A stretch of 64,000 bases of DNA from Paenibacillus piscarius (GTDB lineage: Bacteria > Bacillota > Bacilli > Paenibacillales > Paenibacillaceae). The stretch is from assembly GCF_022234545.1 (NCBI RefSeq), contig NZ_JAIEUI010000021.1:62001-126000 (forward strand), given 5' to 3'. Made by a program: the position numbers and the translations under genes. The notes beneath the pieces were generated by a model, which did not search any database, was not told the DNA's origin, and saw nothing but the letters and a program-made list of their open reading frames with translations. Below are positions 50,878-59,465 of this stretch, in pieces. How positions within the stretch are numbered: the first letter of the stretch is position 1; each line of letters begins with the position of its first letter.

Positions 50878-52209
50878 CTATAGAATCCCCTTCGCCTTCG
50901 CGGCCTTCAGCCATTGCGGGAATTCATTCAGCAGCTGGTCATACAGCTCCTCATCGGATACATCCTCGATGCGGTCCAGATGCATGAAGCTGGCGTTATC
51001 CACCAGCCTGCCGCTCATCGTGTCGAGCTGCTTCAGCACCTCGAAGTCGGAATCGCCGATGCCGACAAACTGCCAGAAGATCGGAAGCGGGGAGGCGGCC
51101 ATAATGACCTTACGGGTCAGCTTCACTACACCGCCGTCATTGATGAAGATAATGAATACCGGAGTCGTGTCCGGCTCCTCCTTCGTGTATTTCTGGATGA
51201 CATCCCTCATCACCGGCGGTTCGTTATTGCGTCCGAACTTATGAATGGCGTCATTATTCGTAATATGGGTGAAGACATAGCTGCCAAGCTCCCGTTCGGT
51301 AACGGGCGGCAGCCGGCTGAATTCCGTATCGTAGACCCATACATCCAGCGAGCCGTTATCGTCGAACTTGCTGGCAACCGCGAGGATGCGCTCCACCACC
51401 TCCTGCACCACGCCTCTGGCATAGAGGCTGCGCATAGAGCCGGTGATGTCCAGCACGATGCCCACTCTTGCGGTTACGCCGGTGAGCTTTTTTTTGACCA
51501 GGGTGAGCTCGACGAGCTTTTTGCGCAGATTGATAGAAGACAACACATTCACTGGAGGCTCGGCTCCGGGCTGCGGGATTGCTTGCGGAGTCTGCTCCAC
51601 TAACTCAGTTTCCCGCTCCACTACCTCAGCCGCCGCTGCCGCTTCGTTCCCGGACTCCTGTTCCACCTCAAGCCCGTAGCTGCTGCACAGTGCCGCGAGT
51701 CCCCCGTTATATCCGCTGCCGATGGCGCTGAACTTCCACTCTCCCTGATGGCGGTACAGCTCCCCGGCTACGACGGCTGTCTCCTCTGACAGATCCGCCC
51801 CGTACTCGAAGCGGTGCAATTCTTCCCCGGTCCTGCGGTCTGTCAGCGTTAGCTGCAAGCCGGACAAGTCCTTCATCCGCTGGTTGCGCTGCTCGCCCTC
51901 ATAGATCGTCAGGGTCACAGCAATGCGGACATATTGCTCAGGGATTCTGGACAATGAAATGGACAGACTTGCCCTGTTCTCCCCCTCCGCAGCATGAGCT
52001 ACAGCCCCATCTCTGGAGACCGGATTGCCATAGAAAATGAAATCCTCATCCCGCTCACACCGGTTCTGGCCGGAGAGCAGAAAAGCCGCCGCATCCACCC
52101 CTATTCCGCTACGCAGTGTATTCCAGCCGAGCTGGACCGTTATATCGTTAACATCTCTTCCTTTGGTGATATCGGCCTTTTGACCTTTGGACAGCAGCAA
52201 GACACTCAT
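50878..52209 (-). CDS. TerD-domain protein fused to a vWA domain
   Basis: A 443-residue cytoplasmic protein. Residues 1-185 are a TerD domain (LLLSKGQKADITKG, VQLGWNTLRSGIGVDAAAFLL, DFIFYGNPVSRDGAVAHA), the calcium-binding beta sandwich of tellurite/stress systems. An acidic Glu/Ala/Pro linker (about 190-225) leads to a von Willebrand A domain (RVGIVLDITGSMRSLYARGVVQ, the DxTGSM variant of the metal site; FIIFINDGG, FWQFVGIGDSDF), as in TerF/TerY-type proteins. It is divergent from an exonuclease-TerD fusion, so the two probably act in one stress-response complex. Confidence 0.85.
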   Translation of the reverse strand: MSVLLLSKGQKADITKGRDVNDITVQLGWNTLRSGIGVDAAAFLLSGQNRCERDEDFIFYGNPVSRDGAVAHAAEGENRASLSISLSRIPEQYVRIAVTLTIYEGEQRNQRMKDLSGLQLTLTDRRTGEELHRFEYGADLSEETAVVAGELYRHQGEWKFSAIGSGYNGGLAALCSSYGLEVEQESGNEAAAAAEVVERETELVEQTPQAIPQPGAEPPVNVLSSINLRKKLVELTLVKKKLTGVTARVGIVLDITGSMRSLYARGVVQEVVERILAVASKFDDNGSLDVWVYDTEFSRLPPVTERELGSYVFTHITNNDAIHKFGRNNEPPVMRDVIQKYTKEEPDTTPVFIIFINDGGVVKLTRKVIMAASPLPIFWQFVGIGDSDFEVLKQLDTMSGRLVDNASFMHLDRIEDVSDEELYDQLLNEFPQWLKAAKAKGIL

Positions 52210-52354
52210 CTCCTCTTCATAGAATTCTGTTCCAGAAGTTCATAGATTAGGTATACCCCATTGAGGCAGCCTTGCACAACCTGAACCGATTGTATTTCCT
52301 GCATAGCTCCTATAATATGAAAGGTATTAGATGATAGATAAGGGGCTTTACCTG

Positions 52355-53740
52355 ATGGACTTCACTGCGATAGATTTTGAGACTGCCAATTCCGGCCGCT
52401 CCAGCGCCTGTGCCCTGGGGCTTGTTCAAGTCCGCGATGGTATCGTTACAGCAGAACATAACTGGCTGATTGACCCGCAGCAGCCGTTCGACGGGATGAA
52501 TATTTCCATTCATGGCATTACACCCTCGATGGTCAGAGGCCAGCCTACCTTTGAGGAGCTATGGCCCACGGTAGAGCCGCTGCTGCAGGGCGAAATTGTG
52601 ATCGCTCATAATGCCGCCTTCGATATGAGTGTGCTGCGTTATTGCCTGGACGATTACTCGCTGGGCTATCCCGGCTTTCAATATTTATGTACCTACCTGC
52701 TCGGCAAAAAAATGCTCCAGGACCTCCCCTCCCATAAGCTGAATGTCATCTCGGCGCATTTCGGCATCCGGCTGAAGCACCATGATGCCCTGGAGGATGC
52801 CAGAGCTTCGGCACTGATTCTCCTGAAATTGATGGAGCAGTGGCAGCAGTTCGATCCGCTGCTGTTAGCCGGCAGCCAAGGCTACAAGCCCGGGACGATG
52901 TATGACGGCGGATACACGCCGTTCAAGGCCGTGCCCAAGAAGACTGCGAAGAAGCCGGCGGCCGGGAAGAAGGCAGCGGTCCGTCCTGCGGCCGATGTCA
53001 GCCCGGGATTGCCGGTTGTTAGCGAAGCGGTGGCTGGGGAAGGGAAGTCGCCAGCGGCTTCACCGGGCCAGCGTCCGGCAGAAGCACCTCCAGCCACCGG
53101 TGCTCTGGCTGTCCCCACACTGGTGCGGGGGCAACGCGTCGATATCGGCGACAAGCTCAGCGCCTCCAGACTCCTTGCCGCTGTGGAGTGGGATGCCCCA
53201 GCTTCGCACACGGAAATGAGCCAGCCGGAGACCGCTGCCTTCCTGCTCCGGGAGAGCGGGCGCTGTGAGCAGGAGCGGGAGCTTATCTTTTGTGGCAATA
53301 TGGAAGACCCCAGCGGCTCCGTCTTCTGCTCGAAGCCGGCTGCGCACATGGGGCATCTGTATCTTCAGTTAAGCAGTCTGCCTGCGGCCGTTACGCGGAT
53401 TGCGCTGGCCTTCACGGTTGCCGAGGTCAGCGGTGACAGGAATCCGGGCCTCGTCAGGAACGCTTCTGTATCACTGATTGATTCCCGGACGGGGGTCAGG
53501 CTGGCGGTGTTCCCCTTAGGCCAGGACATTACGCCGGGTGTGGCCGTTGTTATTGGCGAGTTCTACCGCTATAAGGACAAATGGAGATTCGCTGCTGTCG
53601 GAGAGCAGCTGCCGGGCGGCCTTACCGCCCTATGCAGCCATTACGGCCTGGAGGCAGGCAGCACCGGGAAGGCACAGGCGGAGTCCGCCGTAGCGGCGGA
53701 GGCTGAAGGTCCTGAGCATAATCACCTAACGGGCAAATGA
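52355..53740 (+). CDS. DnaQ-like 3'-5' exonuclease fused to a TerD-like domain
   Basis: The 461-residue protein starts with an exonuclease domain (residues 1-170) with the DEDDh residues: DFTAIDFETAN (D, E), VIAHNAAFDMSVLRY (D) and HHDALEDARASA (H...D). A Lys/Ala/Pro linker of about 80 residues follows, then a degenerate TerD-like domain (LVRGQRVDIGDKLSA, ETAAFLLRESGRCEQERELIFCGN, VVIGEFYRYKDKWRFAAVG) in which some calcium-binding acidic residues are missing. Chosen start ATG 52355 with AAGGGG upstream; ATG 52331 is possible. Its TerD half pairs naturally with that of the divergent TerD-vWA gene. This suggests a DNA- or RNA-processing step in Ter-type stress response. Confidence 0.83.
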   Translation: MDFTAIDFETANSGRSSACALGLVQVRDGIVTAEHNWLIDPQQPFDGMNISIHGITPSMVRGQPTFEELWPTVEPLLQGEIVIAHNAAFDMSVLRYCLDDYSLGYPGFQYLCTYLLGKKMLQDLPSHKLNVISAHFGIRLKHHDALEDARASALILLKLMEQWQQFDPLLLAGSQGYKPGTMYDGGYTPFKAVPKKTAKKPAAGKKAAVRPAADVSPGLPVVSEAVAGEGKSPAASPGQRPAEAPPATGALAVPTLVRGQRVDIGDKLSASRLLAAVEWDAPASHTEMSQPETAAFLLRESGRCEQERELIFCGNMEDPSGSVFCSKPAAHMGHLYLQLSSLPAAVTRIALAFTVAEVSGDRNPGLVRNASVSLIDSRTGVRLAVFPLGQDITPGVAVVIGEFYRYKDKWRFAAVGEQLPGGLTALCSHYGLEAGSTGKAQAESAVAAEAEGPEHNHLTGK

Positions 53741-53835
53741 TGCTGGTGTCTGCCTGAGCATCTAGCTCCTGCACCTTCACGAGTGCTTATTGTGTTCGGT
53801 TTTTCGCATACATTCTGCGCGTCTTGATCCTAAAT

Positions 53836-53885
53836 AGAGCAATCCCCTCAGACCGTAACTCGGAATGGGGGGATTGCTCTTTTTG
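53836..53885. terminator. Shared terminator between the exonuclease-TerD and yhaM genes
   Basis: A 12-bp stem (AGAGCAATCCCC with GGGGATTGCTCT) with T5 on the plus strand and a T-containing tail on the minus strand, between two convergent genes. Confidence 0.85.
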
Positions 53886-53908
53886 CAGCGATATATGGGC
53901 CTCGATCG

Positions 53909-54865
53909 TTATAACTTCATGCGGTACACGGCCTTATTCTCCAGTCCCCGGATGAACGGCGTCCATTCCTCCGTCTCAGGCGTGGTATCCAGTGCATCCT
54001 CGACCATCTGCAGCTTGGCATCCATCGCATCGATGTGATGCAGGGCAACAGCCTCCGCCGTCTGCGGCTGGACCGGACTCCCCCACTCGCCCAGATTATG
54101 ATGGGATAATACCAGGTGCTGAAGCGCCAGGATTTTCTCGGATTCCAAGTCAATGCCGATACGGATCGCTGCTTCCGTAATCCAGCTTGAAGCCATGGAG
54201 ATATGCCCGATCAGCTTGCCCTGCACACTGTAGTCGGACACAATGCCGTATTGCGAGATCATCTCTTCCGGCTTGGCGATATCATGGAGGATAATGCCCG
54301 CACGCATCAGATCCGGGTTCAGGAACGGCCGCTGCTTGCACAGGAAATCTCCAATCTCCAGCATTCGTACCATATGGTAAGCCAGTCCGGCATAGTAGGC
54401 ATGATGGTGGGTTTTGGCGGCCGGGTAGTGCATCAGCTTCTCTTCCACCTTGCCCACGCAGAAGTTAACAATCGCTGCAATCTCGGGGTCAGTAATACTG
54501 GCCATGGCATTCTTAATGGTATGCACCAGATCCACGGGGCGTACAGGGGCCGAACGGATGAACTCTGTCAGCGACACCCCGTCCGATTCCTCCACCAGTC
54601 TCATCTTGGTGATCTTGATCTGGAGCTTCTCGCGGTAGGTATGGGCAAGCCCTCTGACCTTCACCAGCGCCATCGGGAAAAAAGTCTCCTTATCCGTCAC
54701 GCTCACATCCCAATATTTCGCCGACAGCTGGCCGCTGGAATCACCGAGTACAATATCGAAATAATCCTTGGGCGGATTCCCGTTGGTCTGTTTCAGTGCC
54801 AGCTCCCGGAGCAGATAGAAGCCGGTGAATTCATCCTGCGGGGACAGCTGTTTGATTAATGTCAT
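53909..54865 (-). CDS. yhaM: 3'-5' exoribonuclease YhaM
   Basis: The 318-residue enzyme has an N-terminal OB-fold (DEFTGFYLLRELALKQTNG, YFDIVLGDSSGQLSAKYWDV) and a C-terminal HD domain (KTHHHAYYAGLAYHMVRM, AGIILHDIAKPEEM, LVLSHHNLGEWGSPVQPQTAEAVALHHID). This is the YhaM architecture and length; it degrades short RNA and single-stranded DNA 3' ends. AGGAGG before the ATG. It lies next to the exonuclease-TerD gene, giving two exonucleases in tandem, though of unrelated fold. Confidence 0.9.
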   Translation of the reverse strand: MTLIKQLSPQDEFTGFYLLRELALKQTNGNPPKDYFDIVLGDSSGQLSAKYWDVSVTDKETFFPMALVKVRGLAHTYREKLQIKITKMRLVEESDGVSLTEFIRSAPVRPVDLVHTIKNAMASITDPEIAAIVNFCVGKVEEKLMHYPAAKTHHHAYYAGLAYHMVRMLEIGDFLCKQRPFLNPDLMRAGIILHDIAKPEEMISQYGIVSDYSVQGKLIGHISMASSWITEAAIRIGIDLESEKILALQHLVLSHHNLGEWGSPVQPQTAEAVALHHIDAMDAKLQMVEDALDTTPETEEWTPFIRGLENKAVYRMKL

Positions 54866-55136
54866 TGTGAAGCCTCCTATGTCTTACAGGCCTCAGCCTG
54901 CGGTGTTAGATTAGTGTGTATATAAGAGTTTAGACACTCCCTTGCCAAATCCCTTTAAATTACTATACGATTGCCGTTTCTATTTATGTCCAGCCGCCTG
55001 CTCCAAGAGTGAAGAATCCTTTGCAAACAGATAAAAATATAAAAACGGGTTGTTGTTCAGTTAATATATTCGCCTTATATAGTGAAGGGATGAGTTACAG
55101 CAATCATTCCTATCCTAAGATTCTGGAGGGGTTACT

Positions 55137-55454
55137 ATGGCTGATTTATATTGTACTGTATATGGGGCGAAACACAGAATGCTTACGAATGGGACCGCTT
55201 TTGGCTTTGACTATCGCACTAACAAAAGAATTCTTTCAGGCGGTCTATACAAATGTAAATGTGGAGAGCGTGTGCTTGCTGAGGGTGGCCCGCATTTAGG
55301 TGCTCCCCTTCGCAGGTATATCACTGAGGGAGGGTTTAGGGAAGAAGGAACAGTAATCATTGGGGGAGTGTCTGGATATAACATATACCCAGAACATATA
55401 CACGAAACTACAGATTCTTCTATCCCTGGGTATGAATTCTATCCAGCCGGCTAA
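55137..55454 (+). CDS. Small Cys-containing hypothetical protein (105 aa)
   Basis: A 105-residue protein starting MADLYCTVYGAKHRML after a good RBS (GGAGGGG). It has a CKCGERVL pair of cysteines that could bind metal with Cys6, and a Gly-rich, aromatic C-terminus ending PEHIHETTDSSIPGYEFYPA. No signal peptide or membrane segment. GC is low compared with its neighbours, suggesting recent arrival. A terminator follows at 55473. Not recognised. The 271-base spacer before it (54866-55136) shows no gene. Confidence 0.6.
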   Translation: MADLYCTVYGAKHRMLTNGTAFGFDYRTNKRILSGGLYKCKCGERVLAEGGPHLGAPLRRYITEGGFREEGTVIIGGVSGYNIYPEHIHETTDSSIPGYEFYPAG

Positions 55455-55472
55455 TTATCAGGTATAAATATC

Positions 55473-55510
55473 AGCAACGCTTCTTTTATTCCTGGAGAAG
55501 CGTTGCTTTA
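55473..55510 (+). terminator. Terminator of the 105-codon gene
   Basis: AGCAACGCTTC and GAAGCGTTGCT pair perfectly (11 bp) around a 13-base loop, followed by a short T stretch. Confidence 0.75.
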
Positions 55511-55529
55511 TGTACAAACGCTGGAACAC

Positions 55530-55573
55530 AAAAAGGGCTGTCCCCGCCATTTGCATGGTCAAGGACAATCCCC
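55530..55573 (-). terminator. Terminator of the FMN-binding protein gene
   Basis: On the minus strand GGGATTGTCC pairs with GGACAGCCC (one bulge) and is followed by T5. Confidence 0.6.
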
Positions 55574-55589
55574 GGTAAACTATATTGGA

Positions 55590-57881
55590 TTATTTGCCCG
55601 CAGCTTCAAGCGCTGCTTTGATGGCTTCTACCGCTTTGGCGGAGATGGCTTTCTGGGCGTCGTTGGCTCCAAAGGCTGCCGCACGGTATCCGTACTTATG
55701 CAGGCTTTTGCCATTGGATGTATTCTCAATCTCATACTTCACAGTCAGCTCATCATCATTCAGACCGTATCTGACTTTACCCTTGTCATCCAGGAAATAC
55801 ACCGCCATCGTTACCGGCACATTGTATTTCGTAGTGACCATTACGTTCACCGTCTTGTCTGCGCTTGCGCCGATGAAGATGCCATCGAAGTAAGCCGCTT
55901 TGTCAGGCTCGGTAATTTCAGCCTTGCCGTAAGCTCGGTCAACCGCAGCCTTCAGAGCATTGCTGCTGCTTGTAGCGCCGGATACAGCATCCACATCCTG
56001 AGCGCCTTCTCTTGTGCCCGCAGCAAGGAAGCTGGCGGTCAGCACCGGAATGGCTTTTTGCACTTCAGCGTAAGCGGCTTTGCCCAAGTCAACCATGTTC
56101 ATGCCTACACGGGACAGAGCCACATTCACGATCTTGCCGTTGCGCAGGGTCACGTCTGCTTTGTTGGTGCCTTTGTCATAAGCATCACCGTAAGCGGTGA
56201 AAGTGCCGTCCTTATAAGTGCCCTGCACCTTGGAAGCATTGGTCAAGGCATCAGTCAGCGCGGCCTTGGCAGCAGCAGACAGAGCCTCCTGTCCGGCAAT
56301 ATCGGCAGCCTTCCCGCCGTCAGCCAGCAATCCGGCAGTCAGCTTGTCAACAAGTGCCTTCTGCTCTTCGGTCCGTTTGTCATCGGCAATCAGCTTGCCG
56401 TCTGCACCGAACAGGCTCAGCTTGATTCCTGTTACCTGGTCAGCAGCGATATCGGCCAGCAGCAATACCTTGGATTGGTTGTCTACGCCTGCGAATTTGC
56501 CGTCGAAGTACTGGCCTTCACCCGGAACCTTCAGGGCCTTCTCGAAAGCGCGCTCTACCGCCTGGTTCCAGCCGTGGCTGCTCTCGGTAGCGCCGGAGAT
56601 TCCATCTACCTTCTCATCATAGTTAGCAATATAAGATCCGTTCGCCAGCAATTTGGCGGTCATCGGAGCATTTGCCTTCACAACCTCCGCATACGCGGTT
56701 GCGCCTCTGTCAATCAGGTTAGTGCCCAGTCTGTACAGCTTCACATCTACCAGCTTGCCGTTGCGGATCACAATATCTGCTCTCTCCACACCAACGCTTC
56801 TGGCAGTACCGTAAGAGGAATAGAATCCGTCAATGTAAGCAGCCTTGTTGTCGATGCTGGCATTCTGCTCTGCATCCCAGAAGGCGTTAACTGCGGCTTT
56901 GGTCTCAGCCTCGAAGCCGGCTACCGGCTGCGCTGTTGAGCCTTTGGCCAGCAGAGCCGGAGTGATGGCGGCCACCGCTGCGGCCTGTTCAGGCGTGTAG
57001 GCCTTCTCGTCTACGAAATCTCCGCCCGCGTTCAGCGGGTACAGCTTGACTTCCGTAAGCTTGTTAGCTTCATAGGTAGCGAACACGGCGTATTTGCCTT
57101 CAGGGTCTACACCCATATGAACGCCAGGGAAATACACGGCACCGGCCGGTTTGTGCTCAAGCGATCTCTGGAACGCTCTGTCAACCGACAGCTTCCAGCC
57201 GTTGCTGGTCCGGGTTGCGCCGGATACAGCGTCCACATTGGCAGCACCGTCTCTGGTTTTGCCGAGCAGTCGGTCTTTCATCAGGCCGTAGGCCACCCAT
57301 ACTCCGCTGTAATTCTCGCGGGCATTACGGTCGATGATTTTCGGGCTGGTTCTGAGCAGCTCGATATCGGCAATTTTGCCGTCCTTGATAGTAACCTTGG
57401 CACCTTCCGTACCTTTGGAATACGCATCTCCATAAGCTACATACACCCCGTCCTGATATACCGCCTGGTGTACTGTCGCCGGAGCGGCGGTTGCCGCAGG
57501 CTTGGAGGTTGCAACCGGCTTGGCTGTTGCCTTCGCGGTGGCGGCTGGCTTGGCTGTTGCCTTCGGCGTTGCAGCCGGCGCGGCTGTTGCCTTCGGTGTT
57601 ACTGCCGGTTTCGCTGTTGCCTTCGGTGTTGCGGCCGGTTTCACTGTTGCCTTCGGCGTTGCAGCCGGTTTGTGAGTCGGCTTCGGCGTTGCAGCCGGTT
57701 TCGGAGCCGGCTTAGCTGTAGCAGCCGGTTTCGGAGCTGGCTTAGCCGTTGCCGCCGGAGCTTCTTCAGAGGCTGCTGAAACCGCATCCACCTTCAGGTT
57801 CAAGGCCGGTGCGTTAATCGTATAAGCCAGCGGTGCGAGCAATAAGGCTGCGCTTAGAGTCAAAGAAATTATTTTTTTCAA
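55590..57881 (-). CDS. Exported protein with six FMN-binding-like modules
   Basis: A 763-residue secreted protein from TTG 57881 (AAAGGAGA upstream). Signal peptide (KKIISLTLSAALLLAPLAYT), then about 110 residues of Pro/Ala/Lys/Thr repeats built on the phrase KPAATPKAT, probably wall-spanning. Six modules of about 100 residues follow in alternating types. Modules 1, 3 and 5 start like YKDGTFTAYGDAYDKGT and end in a flavinylation motif (DAVSGATRTS, DGISGATESS, DAVSGATSSS). Modules 2, 4 and 6 start with YFDGKFAGVD-type strands and lack it. ApbE-type transferases attach FMN through phosphate to the Thr of such motifs, so three flavins per chain are expected. Likely role: extracytoplasmic electron transfer. 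Confidence 0.82.
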   Translation of the reverse strand: MKKIISLTLSAALLLAPLAYTINAPALNLKVDAVSAASEEAPAATAKPAPKPAATAKPAPKPAATPKPTHKPAATPKATVKPAATPKATAKPAVTPKATAAPAATPKATAKPAATAKATAKPVATSKPAATAAPATVHQAVYQDGVYVAYGDAYSKGTEGAKVTIKDGKIADIELLRTSPKIIDRNARENYSGVWVAYGLMKDRLLGKTRDGAANVDAVSGATRTSNGWKLSVDRAFQRSLEHKPAGAVYFPGVHMGVDPEGKYAVFATYEANKLTEVKLYPLNAGGDFVDEKAYTPEQAAAVAAITPALLAKGSTAQPVAGFEAETKAAVNAFWDAEQNASIDNKAAYIDGFYSSYGTARSVGVERADIVIRNGKLVDVKLYRLGTNLIDRGATAYAEVVKANAPMTAKLLANGSYIANYDEKVDGISGATESSHGWNQAVERAFEKALKVPGEGQYFDGKFAGVDNQSKVLLLADIAADQVTGIKLSLFGADGKLIADDKRTEEQKALVDKLTAGLLADGGKAADIAGQEALSAAAKAALTDALTNASKVQGTYKDGTFTAYGDAYDKGTNKADVTLRNGKIVNVALSRVGMNMVDLGKAAYAEVQKAIPVLTASFLAAGTREGAQDVDAVSGATSSSNALKAAVDRAYGKAEITEPDKAAYFDGIFIGASADKTVNVMVTTKYNVPVTMAVYFLDDKGKVRYGLNDDELTVKYEIENTSNGKSLHKYGYRAAAFGANDAQKAISAKAVEAIKAALEAAGK

Positions 57882-58074
57882 ATGCGTATTCTCCTTTACC
57901 GTATCCCCAATAATATGTAGCATTGATTAACCGTGCGTTGCTTTCACTTCATGTCTGGTTGCGGCTTCCGCAGATTTCCCGGCTCTTCCGCAGAGGTCAT
58001 TTCCCCCTTCCCTATTCCTGCCCGGCCCAGCCCGTGTAAGAAAAGATTCATCTATTTATACAATCTTTCAAAAG

Positions 58075-58110
58075 GTGAAAGAATTCACATAAAAAGGTGA
58101 ATTCTTTCAC
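58075..58110. promoter_or_regulatory. Two Rex-like boxes forming a 14-bp inverted repeat
   Basis: GTGAAAGAATTCAC (58075-58088) and GTGAATTCTTTCAC (58097-58110) are exact reverse complements with an 8-base gap. Each also reads GTGAA-N4-TTCAC, the core of the redox regulator Rex, and their centres are 22 bp apart (two helical turns). A -10 TATAAA on the minus strand at 58055-58060 lies just beyond, facing the FMN-binding gene. A smaller dyad CTTTCA/TGAAAG overlaps. Apart from this the 493-base spacer 57882-58374 has no supported gene. Confidence 0.55.
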
Positions 58111-58374
58111 ATAAATGGACTTTAAGCTGCTGGCGGCTCATTTCTGGCTTGATGGTAACAAAATTGAAACTCTTTTCTCTGTATACAAAATCACACACCC
58201 TATAAGAAACATCACTATTTTCCGGCCGCAGAAAAAATATATTTCTTAAGGCTCCTTCACTCTCCCATATACTCCCTCTTATGATAGCTATGTGACAGAA
58301 CATATTGAACAAACGCCCGCTGGTGTGATATTTTAAAACGATGTCATGTTCATGGAAAGGAGCAACAGCTGCAC

Positions 58375-59400
58375 ATGAATCCGTCACCTATCGGCGTTAT
58401 TCTCGCCCAGATCGGTACCCCTGACGCCCCCAGCGCCAAGGCGGTCCGCCCTTATCTGAAGCGGTTCCTGTCTGACCGCAGAATTATCGATTATCATCCG
58501 CTGCTCTGGCAGCCGCTGCTGCGGGGCATCATACTGCGCACCCGTCCGCGCAAGTCCGCTAAGCTCTATCAGGAGATCTGGCTGGAGGAGGGCTCCCCGC
58601 TGCTTGTCTACTCCAGAGCCCAGCAGGCTGCACTCCAGGCACAGCTCGGCAGCTGCTATCAGGTAGAGCTGGGGCTTGCCTACAGCAGTCCGGACATGTC
58701 CGAAGCCTTCCGTCGGCTGGAGGCCGCAGGAGTTACGCGCATCATTGTCCTGCCGCTGTTCCCGCAGTATTCCTCAACTACAACGGCTTCTGTATATGAA
58801 GCGGCCAGCTTCGCCGCACTGGGGCGGCAAGGGCGCCTGGGCCAGGTCTCCAAGCGCTTCGTGCCTGCGCTGCGCTATATCGAAGCCTACCACGATGCGC
58901 CCGGCTACATCGCGGCGATGACATCGCTGCTGCAGCGGCAGATCGAAGCAATGAGTGAGGAGCCGGATTACTATATCCTCACCTTCCATGGCATCCCCCG
59001 GCGTTATGCCGAGACCGGGGACCCGTATCCGCAGCAATGCCAGGAGACCGGAGCGCTGCTGGCTGAGGCTATGGGCTGGACACCGGACCAGTGGCAGCTC
59101 ACCTTCCAGTCCCGCTTCGGGCCGGAGACCTGGGTTGGCCCGTCCACGGCCGATACCCTGAAGGAGCTTAGTGCCAGAGGGGTCCGCCGGCCGATGATTT
59201 TCTCGCCGGGACTGGTTACGGACTGTCTGGAGACGCTGCACGAGCTGGCGGTAGAAGGCCGGGAGCTCTTCGTCTCCGGAGGCGGAACCGCAGAGCAGAT
59301 GGCGGTAGCCCCGTGTCTCAATGATACGGAGGAATGGATCAGCTTCCTCGCCGGACTGATAGGCCGCTCGGCCCAGGGCTGGCTGGCAGCCGCAGAATAA
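58375..59400 (+). CDS. hemH: Ferrochelatase of proteobacterial sequence type
   Basis: A 341-residue cytoplasmic ferrochelatase inserting Fe2+ into a porphyrin. Motifs: AQIGTPDAPSAKAVRPYLKRFLSD, RTRPRKSAKLYQEIWLEEGSPLLVYS, the metal-site His in LTFHGIPRRYAETGDPYPQQC, SRFGPETWVGPSTADTL, and Glu in TDCLETLHELAVEG. These follow the proteobacterial/eukaryotic-type protoporphyrin ferrochelatases rather than the shorter B. subtilis-type coproporphyrin enzyme. No Fe-S Cys cluster. It stands alone with no other haem genes beside it, so it may be acquired. AAAGGAG is the RBS. Confidence 0.88.
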   Translation: MNPSPIGVILAQIGTPDAPSAKAVRPYLKRFLSDRRIIDYHPLLWQPLLRGIILRTRPRKSAKLYQEIWLEEGSPLLVYSRAQQAALQAQLGSCYQVELGLAYSSPDMSEAFRRLEAAGVTRIIVLPLFPQYSSTTTASVYEAASFAALGRQGRLGQVSKRFVPALRYIEAYHDAPGYIAAMTSLLQRQIEAMSEEPDYYILTFHGIPRRYAETGDPYPQQCQETGALLAEAMGWTPDQWQLTFQSRFGPETWVGPSTADTLKELSARGVRRPMIFSPGLVTDCLETLHELAVEGRELFVSGGGTAEQMAVAPCLNDTEEWISFLAGLIGRSAQGWLAAAE

Positions 59401-59404
59401 CAAT

Positions 59405-59454
59405 AACGCCCGGCCTCAGGGATTCATCATCCTGTGAGCCGGGCGTTTTATTTT
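59405..59454. terminator. Shared terminator after hemH
   Basis: AACGCCCGGC pairs with GCCGGGCGTT, extended by AGG/CCT, with a T-rich tail; it lies between the convergent hemH and IDEAL-like genes. Confidence 0.85.
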
Positions 59455-59465
59455 ATATCGTACGA

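Noticed and set aside
55009..55299. 96-codon plus-strand frame overlapping the 105-codon gene
   Set aside because: The overlapping gene from 55137 has a better RBS, a terminator and a more protein-like composition; only one can be real here.
58085..58387. 100-codon minus-strand frame in the spacer before hemH
   Set aside because: It overlaps the hemH start and the Rex-like boxes, has no RBS or family features, and is AT-rich spacer sequence.
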